Part shown: positions 1 through 5,229 of the stretch, one piece after another
Layout: the number at the start of each line of letters is the position of its first letter
Position numbering within the stretch: the stretch's first letter is position 1
NCBI GenBank assembly: GCA_035637595.1
Contig: DASPWW010000008.1
Location: forward strand, 1-9,083
Length of the DNA stretch: 9,083 nucleotides
DNA from: DASPWW01 sp035637595
Lineage (GTDB): Bacteria > Actinomycetota > Thermoleophilia > Solirubrobacterales > 70-9
Direction of reading: 5' to 3'
Translations under genes and position numbers: made by a program
Notes under the pieces: model-generated
What the model was told of the DNA's origin: nothing
Database searches by the model: none
What the model saw: only the letters and a program-made list of their open reading frames with translations

Positions 1-175
1 GTCGGCCGAGCTGCAGCCGATAGGAGATCTCCCATCGTTCGAGACCGAGTTCGATGAGCTGGCTCCGCGACACCCTCCCGTGCTGGGCCACGGCCAGGGC
101 AGCGATCACCGCGTCAATCCCGCGAGAGGAACGTTTGACCGAACTATTCCGCTCAACGTTCCTCTCGCTGCCCAC
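1..175 (-). CDS. AbiEi-type antitoxin N-terminal domain protein (partial, runs off left edge)
   Basis: Reading the minus strand gives 58 open codons to the window edge. Residues about 20-58 read GIDAVIAALAVAQHGRVSRS followed by QLIELGLERWEISYRLQLGR. The pattern I-AALA-QHGRVSRSQL-ELGL---EI--RL--GR is the winged-helix start seen in AbiEi-type antitoxin domains, which in actinobacteria often precede a DUF559 endonuclease-like domain. The domain match is seen; the full architecture cannot be known because the C-terminal part lies outside. The start is uncertain. GTG at 175 is the only standard start after the in-frame stop near 220, apart from a GTG at 109 that begins just before the conserved part. 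The leader between them (codons 2-22) is AT-richer and contains a perfect inverted repeat, so the shorter start is possible. No good Shine-Dalgarno site precedes either. It lies downstream of dxs on the same strand, behind a terminator-like hairpin, so it is probably transcribed separately. Confidence 0.65.
   Translation of the reverse strand, partial: MGSERNVERNSSVKRSSRGIDAVIAALAVAQHGRVSRSQLIELGLERWEISYRLQLGR
122..168. repeat. Perfect 14-bp inverted repeat with 19-base spacer
   Basis: Arm GCGAGAGGAACGTT at 122-135 is exactly the reverse complement of AACGTTCCTCTCGC at 155-168. Two further pairs (GA/TC) can form inside the spacer if one T is bulged. It sits at the very start of the AbiEi-like gene, either just upstream (start 109) or within its first 18 codons (start 175). 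AbiEi antitoxins are known to repress their own promoters by binding inverted repeats, so an operator is a reasonable inference. A second terminator for dxs is the alternative, but no T-run follows on either strand. Confidence 0.75.
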
Positions 176-190
176 CCAGCCAGGATTGGG

Positions 191-219
191 GTTTCGAGCG
201 CGCTGAGGGCGCCCGAAAC
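191..219 (-). terminator. Terminator-like hairpin after dxs
   Basis: In minus-strand RNA, GTTTCGGGCGC (219-209) pairs with GCGCTCGAAAC (201-191) around a 7-base loop. This makes an 11-bp stem whose only non-Watson-Crick pair is a G-U wobble; in plus-strand RNA the same position would be an A-C mismatch, so the structure fits minus-strand transcription. It starts 40 bases beyond the dxs stop codon. No U-tract follows, which is common for terminators of GC-rich actinobacteria, so termination activity is inferred from position and stem only. Confidence 0.45.
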
Positions 220-258
220 GTCACGCATGGCGCGAACGGTTGCGTCGCGACGCCGGCG

Positions 259-2265
259 TCAGCCGAAAACGCCCGAGCCCAGCTGCAGCGTCGACGTCAC
301 GCGCTCCGCGACGGCCTCGCCGGTGAGCCCGACCTCCTCGCGGAGGAGCGCCGGCTTGCCGTGCGTCACGTAGCGGTCGGGCAGGCCGATCCGCAGGACG
401 CGTGCGCGGCGGCCGTCGCGGTCGCCGAAAGCGTCCTCGAGGTGCTCGAGGACGGCCGAGCCGAAGCCGCCGGGCAGCACGTTCTCCTCGATCGTGACCA
501 GCAGCTCGTGCTCGGCGGCGAGACGTTCGGCGAGCTCCGTGTCAAGCGGCTTCGCGAAGACGCCGTCGGCGACGGTCACGTCCAGTCCATGGTCGGCCAG
601 GATCTCAGCGGCGTCGTTCGCGACCTGGACGCCGAACCCGTATCCGAGCAGGGCGACCCGGTCGCCCTCGTGCAGGATCTCTCCCTCACCCAGCCCCAGC
701 ACCCGCGGCCGCTCCGGCAGGGGGACCCCGGCCGCCGTCCCGCGCGGGTACCGGAACGCGATCGGGCCGTCGTCGTGGGCGAGCGCCGTGCGAACCATGT
801 GGACGAGCATCGCCTCGTCGCGCGGCGCCATCAGCACGATGTTGGGAAGCGGGCGGAAGTAGGAGACGTCGAACACACCGTGGTGGGTGGGGCCGTCGTC
901 GCCGACGAGACCGGCGCGGTCCATAGCGAAGACGACGTTGAGGCTCTGCAGGCACACGTCGTGGACGATCTGGTCGAAGGCGCGCTGGAGGAAGGTGGAG
1001 TAGATCGCCGCAACGGGCTTGGCGCCCTGGATCGCGAGCCCGGCGGCGAACAGGATCGCGTCCTGCTCCGCGATCCCGACGTCGTAGTACTGCTCCGGGC
1101 ACTCTTCGGCGAGCTTCGACAGCCCCGTCCCGCCCGCCATCGCGGCGGTGATGCCGACGACGCGCTCGTCGCGCTTGGCCTCGGCAACGAGTGCGTCGGC
1201 GAAGACACTGGTGTATTGCGGCGGTGCCGGCGGCGGCGGCTTCTCGAGCTTCTCGGGCGCTATCGACGCCGGTGAGTCGGATTCCTTGACGGGCACCGGC
1301 TTCTTGGGCGCGGGGCGGCGGTCGACGATCGAGCCCGGCTTGGCGGCGTGCCACTTCTCCATCCCCTCGAGCCCGCCCTCCTCGGCGGGGGCGAAGCCCT
1401 TGCCCTTGACGGTGTGGATGTGGACGACGACTGGCCGCTGAGCGTTGAGCGCGTCGCCGATGGCGCGCCGCAGCGCGTGCACGTCGTGGCCGTCGATGAC
1501 CCCCGTGTAGGCAAGATCGAGCTCCTCGAACAGCAGCCCTGGCGCCCAGTAGGCCTTGATCGCCGACTTGATCTCGGGCCCGAGGCGCTCGATCCGGCCA
1601 CCGAGGCCGAGCGGCAGCCGGGTCAACCGCTCCTCCACCCCCTCGCGGGCCTGGAACAGCTTCGGGTTCAGCCGCACGCGGCTGAAGTAGCGCGACAGCG
1701 CCCCCACGTTGGGCGAGATCGACATGCCGTTGTCGTTGAGCACGATCACGATCGGGGTCTCGAGCCCGCCGGCGTTGTGGAGCGCCTCGTAGGCGACCCC
1801 GCCGGTCAGCGCGCCGTCCCCGACCACGGCGACGACATTGCCCTCCTCGCCGATCCCCTTGCGCATCGCCTCCTTGAGCCCGACCGCGTAGCCGATCGCG
1901 GTCGAGGCGTGACCGGCGCCCATGATGTCGTGCTCGGACTCGAACACCGAGCAGAACGGCGCCAGCCCGCCGTACTGGCGGATCGTGTCGAGCCTCTCGC
2001 GGCGGCCCGTAAGCACCTTGTGGGGGTATGCCTGGTGGCCGACGTCCCACAGGACCTTGTCGCGCGGGGAGTCGAGCAGGCTGTGCAGCGCCACGGCCAG
2101 CTCGCAGGTGCCGAGGTTGGCGCCGAAGTGGCCGCCGATCCTGCCGATCGTGTCGATGATCAGCTCGCGGATCTCCTGCGCGAGGCGCTGGAGCTGGTCG
2201 TCGTCGAGCCCCTCGAGATCCTCGGGGCCGTGAATCGTTTCGAGCAGGCGCTCTTCGTCGGTCAT
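259..2265 (-). CDS. dxs: 1-deoxy-D-xylulose-5-phosphate synthase
   Basis: This cytosolic thiamine-diphosphate enzyme condenses pyruvate with glyceraldehyde 3-phosphate to make DXP, the entry step of the MEP isoprenoid pathway. The 668 residues show the family order. The N-terminal half has H46 in GGHFGANLGT, H77 in GHQAYPHK, the ThDP/Mg motif GDGALTGG (149-156), LNDN (176-179) and VKGKGF (286-291). The pyrimidine-binding half has the catalytic glutamate E400 in GIAEQ, YSTFLQRAFDQ (422-432) and DRAGLVGDDGPTHHG (449-463), then YPRG and a C-terminal transketolase domain (about 520-655). Length exceeds the usual 620-640 residues because of a Pro/Lys/Ala-rich linker at about 312-348. The residue after AEQ is Asp instead of the usual His. 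The ATG overlaps the ispA stop as ATGA, so translation is probably coupled, and pathway partners sit together. Last gene of the minus-strand run. Confidence 0.97.
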   Translation of the reverse strand: MTDEERLLETIHGPEDLEGLDDDQLQRLAQEIRELIIDTIGRIGGHFGANLGTCELAVALHSLLDSPRDKVLWDVGHQAYPHKVLTGRRERLDTIRQYGGLAPFCSVFESEHDIMGAGHASTAIGYAVGLKEAMRKGIGEEGNVVAVVGDGALTGGVAYEALHNAGGLETPIVIVLNDNGMSISPNVGALSRYFSRVRLNPKLFQAREGVEERLTRLPLGLGGRIERLGPEIKSAIKAYWAPGLLFEELDLAYTGVIDGHDVHALRRAIGDALNAQRPVVVHIHTVKGKGFAPAEEGGLEGMEKWHAAKPGSIVDRRPAPKKPVPVKESDSPASIAPEKLEKPPPPAPPQYTSVFADALVAEAKRDERVVGITAAMAGGTGLSKLAEECPEQYYDVGIAEQDAILFAAGLAIQGAKPVAAIYSTFLQRAFDQIVHDVCLQSLNVVFAMDRAGLVGDDGPTHHGVFDVSYFRPLPNIVLMAPRDEAMLVHMVRTALAHDDGPIAFRYPRGTAAGVPLPERPRVLGLGEGEILHEGDRVALLGYGFGVQVANDAAEILADHGLDVTVADGVFAKPLDTELAERLAAEHELLVTIEENVLPGGFGSAVLEHLEDAFGDRDGRRARVLRIGLPDRYVTHGKPALLREEVGLTGEAVAERVTSTLQLGSGVFG

Positions 2266-3131
2266 GACTGGCGTGTGTAGATGAAGTCGGTGATCAGCTC
2301 GAGATCGCCCGTGTCGCCTGCCGCTCGCGCAAGCGCGTCGCGCGTCTTGCGGTGAGACTCGGCCGCGAGCTCGCGAGCCCTCTCGAGGCCGAACAGGCTG
2401 ACGTAGGTGACCTTTCCATGTCTCTCGTCGCTGCCCCGGGGCTTGCCCAGCTCCTCGTCCGAGCCGGTGACGTCGAGGATGTCGTCGACGATCTGGAAGA
2501 GGACACCGAGCTCGCCCGCGAAGCGGCGATACGGAATTGTCTCAGGTTCGCTCACGCCGCCCAGGATCAGCGGCACCTCGACGCTCGCCGCGATCAGGCG
2601 ACCCGTCTTGAGCTCGTGCAGCCGCCGCAGGCCGTCGGCGTCGAGTTCCGCCTCGGTGACGTCGACGTACTGACCGCCCACCATCCCGCCCACGCCGGTC
2701 GCCCCCGCCAGCTCGCGCAGCGCGGCCAGGACCTGGTCCGCGGGCCCCTGCTGAAGCTCCGAGAACAACCGCAGCGCCTCCGCGAACAGCCCATCCCCGG
2801 CCAGGATCGCGACGTTCTCGCCGTAAACGACGTGAGAGGTCGGGCGGCCACGCCGCAGCTCGTCGTCGTCCATCGCCGGCAGATCGTCATGGATCAGCGA
2901 GTAGGTGTGGATCAGCTCGATCGCGGCGGCCGCGGGCAGGACCTCCGCGGGGTCCTGCCCGATCGCGCGCGCGGTTGCCAGGGCAAGGACCGGCCGGATC
3001 CTCTTGCCCCCGGCGAGCAGCGAGTAGCGCATCGACTCCTCGAGCCCCGCCGTCGCGGCGGCATCCGAGAAGCGAAGCCCGTCCAGATAGCCGTCGACGA
3101 GCTCGCGGAGATCATCCGGGTACTCACTCAT
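2262..3131 (-). CDS. ispA: Polyprenyl diphosphate synthase (farnesyl/geranylgeranyl type)
   Basis: This short-chain trans-prenyltransferase adds IPP to allylic diphosphates, giving FPP and/or GGPP, downstream of Dxs in isoprenoid synthesis. With the start at ATG 3131 it is 289 residues, normal for bacterial IspA. Visible motifs are GGKRIRP (41-47), the first aspartate-rich motif DDLPAMD (82-88, the DDX4D form typical of bacterial FPP synthases), RRGRPT (93-98), GGQ (152-154), KTG (175-177) and the second aspartate-rich motif DDILD (216-220) followed by GK and the DERHGKVTY stretch. Tyr at the fifth position before the first motif fits a short product, but C15 versus C20 cannot be settled by eye. 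The frame stays open upstream to 3233, but that stretch overlaps the preceding gene and does not resemble the family. Its start overlaps the upstream small gene by 8 bases and its stop overlaps dxs by 4. Confidence 0.95.
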   Translation of the reverse strand: MSEYPDDLRELVDGYLDGLRFSDAAATAGLEESMRYSLLAGGKRIRPVLALATARAIGQDPAEVLPAAAAIELIHTYSLIHDDLPAMDDDELRRGRPTSHVVYGENVAILAGDGLFAEALRLFSELQQGPADQVLAALRELAGATGVGGMVGGQYVDVTEAELDADGLRRLHELKTGRLIAASVEVPLILGGVSEPETIPYRRFAGELGVLFQIVDDILDVTGSDEELGKPRGSDERHGKVTYVSLFGLERARELAAESHRKTRDALARAAGDTGDLELITDFIYTRQS

Positions 3132-3300
3132 CCGGCGAGGCCTCGCGGAGCGCCCGATCGGCCTCTGTGCCCGCCTCGGCGGCCAGCTCACCGGCCTCAC
3201 GCGCGAGCTCTTGGGCGCGCTCGTCGTCGGCATCAGGCTCCCCGAGGGCCTTTGCGATCTTGTCGAGACGCGCAGCGATCTGACGCAAGCGCTCGCTCAC
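3124..3300 (-). CDS. 58-residue helical protein, possible exonuclease VII small subunit (XseB-like)
   Basis: A GTG-started frame encodes MSERLRQIAARLDKIAKALG and continues through ERAQELAREAGELAAEAG to a stop overlapping the ispA start by 8 bases. Its GTG overlaps the nusB stop as GTGA. This exact fit between two overlapping neighbours is the main evidence that it is real. The product is almost entirely Ala, Glu, Arg, Leu and Asp, is predicted helical, and has no Cys, Trp, Tyr or Phe. XseB proteins are small two-helix proteins with a similar spacing of an LE/RL helix and a second L-R--EL--- helix, and xseB commonly neighbours ispA and dxs in bacteria. However, the usual LE-GDL-LEEAL core is not clear, the protein is shorter than the usual 70-85 residues, and no xseA is in the window. 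The coding call is firm, the name tentative. Confidence 0.75.
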   Translation of the reverse strand: MSERLRQIAARLDKIAKALGEPDADDERAQELAREAGELAAEAGTEADRALREASPDE

Positions 3301-3689
3301 TGCTTCCCGCCCTCTTTACCTACGGCGGTCCGCACGGCGGCCCCCAAGATGCCGTTGACGAAGCCGGGTGCGTCGGCGCCGCAGTACTGCTTGGCGAGGT
3401 TGACCGCCTCGTCGAGCGCCACCTCGGTCGGCACGTCGTCGCGATGCTCGACTTCGTACAGCGCCACCCGCATGATGCTTCGCTCCAGCGGAGCGATGCG
3501 ATCGAACGTCCAGCCCTCGGCGTGGCGGGCGATCAATGCGTCGAGCTCCTCGCGGTGAGCCTCGACGCCCTCGGCGAGCTCGCGCGTGAACGGCTTCGCC
3601 CCCGCCAGCAGCTCCTCGAGCGGTCGCCCGGTGACGTCGTGCTGGTAGGTCGCGAACACCGCGTCGCGGCGCTGGTCGGAACGTCGCAT
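3297..3689 (-). CDS. nusB: Transcription antitermination protein NusB
   Basis: NusB is a small all-helical protein that, with NusE (S10), binds boxA RNA and supports rRNA antitermination. The 130 residues match the family over their whole length: an N-terminal RR--A---YQ-D helix (8-18), the ELAEGVEAHREELDALI stretch (37-53), W60 with DRI--LERSIMRVALYE (63-79), DDVPTEVALDEAVNLAKQY (84-102) and the C-terminal FVNGIL signature (110-115). The length is typical. The ATG at 3689 lies 5 bases after the stop of the NTF2-like gene with only a weak GAGAG purine stretch, which suggests translational coupling, and its stop overlaps the next gene by 4 bases (GTGA). Close linkage of efp and nusB is a familiar arrangement in Gram-positive bacteria, which supports both names. 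Confidence 0.95.
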   Translation of the reverse strand: MRRSDQRRDAVFATYQHDVTGRPLEELLAGAKPFTRELAEGVEAHREELDALIARHAEGWTFDRIAPLERSIMRVALYEVEHRDDVPTEVALDEAVNLAKQYCGADAPGFVNGILGAAVRTAVGKEGGKQ

Positions 3690-3694
3690 TGCTC

Positions 3695-4084
3695 TCAGCC
3701 TACGGCCGCACGCGCGGCATCCGCATCGCCGTGGTCCTTGTAGCGGAACAGCAACCCATCGCGAAACTCGGCCACCGCAGCCGTCGGGACATCCAGCTCG
3801 ACTCCGCCCCCGCGACCACGGATCCGGATCGATCCGATTGCGACCACTCGCCCATCCGCGAGCTCCTCTATCTCCTGGTACTTGAAGATGAAGACCTCGA
3901 AGCTCTCCTCGTTGTCGCGCAGGAACTCCCGCGCCCCGTCGTGGCCGCGGTAGGTGCCCTGGACGGCCGAGCGCAACGTCTCGAACTCGGCCTCGGGATG
4001 GAGCCGCTCCAGCACGGCATCGAGGTCCCCCCGTGCGATCGCCTCGGCGAGCGCGCGAAACGTCTCGGCGTTGTCGCCGTCCAC
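3695..4084 (-). CDS. NTF2/SnoaL-like small protein of unknown role
   Basis: From GTG 4084 the product is 129 residues. It has the layout of an NTF2-like (SnoaL-type) cone fold: an N-terminal helix FRALAEAIARGDLDAVLERL (9-28), HPEAEFET (29-36), the G-YRGHDGAREFL stretch (43-55) typical of this family, a strand region ending in GRVVAIGSIRIRG (78-90), and a final VAEFRDGLLFRYKDHGDAD (104-122). Such folds serve as small-molecule enzymes (isomerases, cyclases) or simple binding modules, so substrate and reaction cannot be assigned. It starts 5 bases after the efp stop and ends 5 bases before nusB, firmly inside the operon. The frame is open further upstream through efp, but that part is an antisense-like shadow with no family likeness; CTG/TTG starts nearby cannot be excluded. 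Confidence 0.85.
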   Translation of the reverse strand: MDGDNAETFRALAEAIARGDLDAVLERLHPEAEFETLRSAVQGTYRGHDGAREFLRDNEESFEVFIFKYQEIEELADGRVVAIGSIRIRGRGGGVELDVPTAAVAEFRDGLLFRYKDHGDADAARAAVG

Positions 4085-4089
4085 CCGAC

Positions 4090-4650
4090 TCAGGCGCGCG
4101 AGACGTACTCGCCGGAGCGCGTGTCGACCCTGACGCGGTCGCCCTCGTTCACGAACAGCGGCACCTCGACCTTGACGCCCGTCTCGAGCGTCGCCGGCTT
4201 GGTCCCGCCGCCCGAGGCCGTATCCCCCTTCACCCCCGGATCGGTCTTCGTGACGGCAAGGTCGACGGCGCTCGCGACCTGGACGTCGGCCGGACGCTCG
4301 TCGACGAGCAGCACGTCGACCTCGTCGTTCGGGCGCACCCACTTCATGACGTCGCCGGTGAGGTCGCGCGGCAGCTCGAGCTGCTCGTAGTCGCGGGTGT
4401 CCATGAAGACGTGGGCGTCGCCGGACTCGTACAGGAACTGCATCTTGCGGGTCTGGGTGTGGACGGGACGGAACTTCTCCCCCGCGCGGAACGTCTTGTC
4501 CTGGACCGTGCCGTCGTCGAGCTTGCGCAGCTTGGTGCGCACGAAGGCGCCGCCCTTGCCGGGCTTGACGTGCTGGAAGTCGAGGATCCGGTACACGATT
4601 CCGTCGACCTCGATGTGGGTGCCGGTCTTGAACTGGTTGGTCGAGATCAC
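4090..4650 (-). CDS. efp: Translation elongation factor P
   Basis: EF-P binds ribosomes stalled on polyproline stretches and promotes peptide-bond formation. The 186 residues give a full-length three-domain protein: MISTNQFKTGTHIEVDG at the N terminus, the domain I loop KPGKGGAFVRTKL with the tip lysine K32, HVFMDTRDYEQLELP in domain II, and the C-terminal signature TDPGVKGDTASGGGTKPATL (about 136-155) followed by LFVNEGDRVRVDTRSGEYVSR. The tip lysine is present, but no modification enzyme (EpmA, YmfI-like) is in the window, so its state is unknown. The start is GTG at 4650 with no clear Shine-Dalgarno site. A TANNNT element 8 bases upstream suggests a leaderless message. It is the first gene of the minus-strand run and diverges from the GroES-like gene. 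The pepQ gene, often found before efp, is absent. Confidence 0.97.
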   Translation of the reverse strand: MISTNQFKTGTHIEVDGIVYRILDFQHVKPGKGGAFVRTKLRKLDDGTVQDKTFRAGEKFRPVHTQTRKMQFLYESGDAHVFMDTRDYEQLELPRDLTGDVMKWVRPNDEVDVLLVDERPADVQVASAVDLAVTKTDPGVKGDTASGGGTKPATLETGVKVEVPLFVNEGDRVRVDTRSGEYVSRA

Positions 4651-4664
4651 GGCCGCTCAGGGTA
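4651..4664 (-). promoter_or_regulatory. Candidate efp promoter -10 element (leaderless)
   Basis: Minus strand TACCCT at 4664-4659 fits the TANNNT form of an actinobacterial -10 box. The efp GTG starts 8 bases further on, about where transcription would begin. No convincing -35 hexamer lies 16-18 bases upstream, so this is tentative. Confidence 0.3.
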
Positions 4665-4704
4665 GCGACCGCTCCTTCAACGGCTTCGAGCACCCCCGTG
4701 CCGA

Positions 4705-4815
4705 TTGCGTCGACAGGCGGCTGGTCGCATACGATCGCCGCGAACGGGGGCGCTGCTGGCCCTCGGCCTGCTGGGTACCTTTCCCACCTTCTTCCAGATC
4801 TTCGCGCCGGACTGA
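4705..4815 (+). CDS. Short hydrophobic ORF in the efp/GroES-like intergenic region (microprotein or gene remnant)
   Basis: A plus-strand frame from TTG 4705 to TGA 4813-4815 gives 36 residues. The first part is basic (LRRQAAGRIRSPRTG) and the rest forms a single hydrophobic segment, ALLALGLLGTFPTFFQIF, ending APD. From codon ACG 4744 onward nearly every third base is G or C, as in the real genes here, while the 13 codons before it are mixed. So either a short membrane peptide uses an unusual start, or this is the tail of a decayed membrane-protein gene. No ATG or GTG exists in the frame and no Shine-Dalgarno site was found; a TACGAT sequence at 4730-4735 could be a -10 box. I recognise no family. 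Confidence 0.25.
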   Translation: MRRQAAGRIRSPRTGALLALGLLGTFPTFFQIFAPD

Positions 4816-4844
4816 GGCCGTCCCGGTCAGCGTAGTTCGCGCGC

Positions 4845-4857
4845 TAGCCTCGTGTAG
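4845..4857 (+). promoter_or_regulatory. Candidate leaderless promoter of the GroES-like gene
   Basis: TAGCCT (4845-4850) matches the TANNNT -10 form and is followed by 7 bases and then the GTG start at 4858, so transcription would begin at or next to the start codon. There is no Shine-Dalgarno site to support a leader. No good -35 hexamer is visible. Confidence 0.4.
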
Positions 4858-5211
4858 GTGACCGCGCGCTCCCAGCCCAACTCGATCGAATCGGTCAGGC
4901 ACAAGCTCCGGCCGCTGTTCGATCGCGTCGTCATCAAGGAGCTCGACCAGGACCGGGTTCGCCGCTCGGGACTGGTTGTGCCCCCGGGCAGCCACGACCC
5001 GCCGCCGCAACAGGGCATCGTGCTCGCGGTCGGCCCCGGCCTCGACTGGTGGGAGCACGTCGGCGTGACGATGCCCGTCCAGCCCGGCGATCACGTCGTC
5101 TTTCACGCTTCGGCCGGGGTCTGGGTGGAGGTCGACGAGGAGCGGCTGCTCGTCTGCCGCGTGAGTGAGATGCTCGGGGTGCTCGAGACGACCGAGGGGC
5201 CACCCGAGTAA
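4858..5211 (+). CDS. GroES-like co-chaperonin family protein, divergent and orphan
   Basis: The 117 residues carry a recognisable Cpn10 barrel. LRPLFDRVVIKELD (17-30) matches the family LRPLGDRVVVK start. SGLVVPPGSHDPPPQQGIVLAVGPG (37-61) spans the mobile-loop and GEV-AVGPG region. VQPGDHVVFHASAGVWVEVD (74-93) and ERLLVCRVSEMLGVLE (95-110) match the -VGD-VLY---G-EVKVD and YLILRE-DILAVLE blocks. Differences are informative: a 16-residue N-terminal extension, FDR in place of GDR, LVV where the GroEL-contacting IVL tripeptide normally sits, a WW pair at 64-65, and a longer central loop. No groEL is adjacent. It may be a specialised or non-chaperonin GroES-fold protein. GTG 4858 was chosen because it follows a -10-like element by 7 bases. 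The next gene begins 18 bases after its stop, so the two may be cotranscribed. Confidence 0.85.
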   Translation: MTARSQPNSIESVRHKLRPLFDRVVIKELDQDRVRRSGLVVPPGSHDPPPQQGIVLAVGPGLDWWEHVGVTMPVQPGDHVVFHASAGVWVEVDEERLLVCRVSEMLGVLETTEGPPE

Positions 5212-5218
5212 CCGAGGT

Positions 5219-5224
5219 AGGAGG
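5219..5224 (+). promoter_or_regulatory. Strong Shine-Dalgarno site for the SDR gene
   Basis: AGGAGG sits 5 bases before ATG 5230 and fixes that start. It is the only canonical Shine-Dalgarno site I see in the window; the other genes are coupled by overlap or look leaderless. Confidence 0.85.
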
Positions 5225-5229
5225 TCAGC

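Noticed and set aside
80..373. Plus-strand frame of 97 codons at the left edge
   Set aside because: It crosses the AbiEi-like start, both inverted repeats and the dxs 3' end, with no family likeness.
2352..3743. Long plus-strand open frame (463 codons) opposite ispA and nusB
   Set aside because: It lies antisense to ispA, the small gene and nusB, whose motifs are unmistakable; no recognisable domain.
4705..4735. Full plus-strand promoter TTGCGT / TACGAT
   Set aside because: The -10 is good, but the spacer is 19 bases to TTGCGT or 14 to TCGACA, both off the usual 16-18, so I did not list it as a separate promoter.
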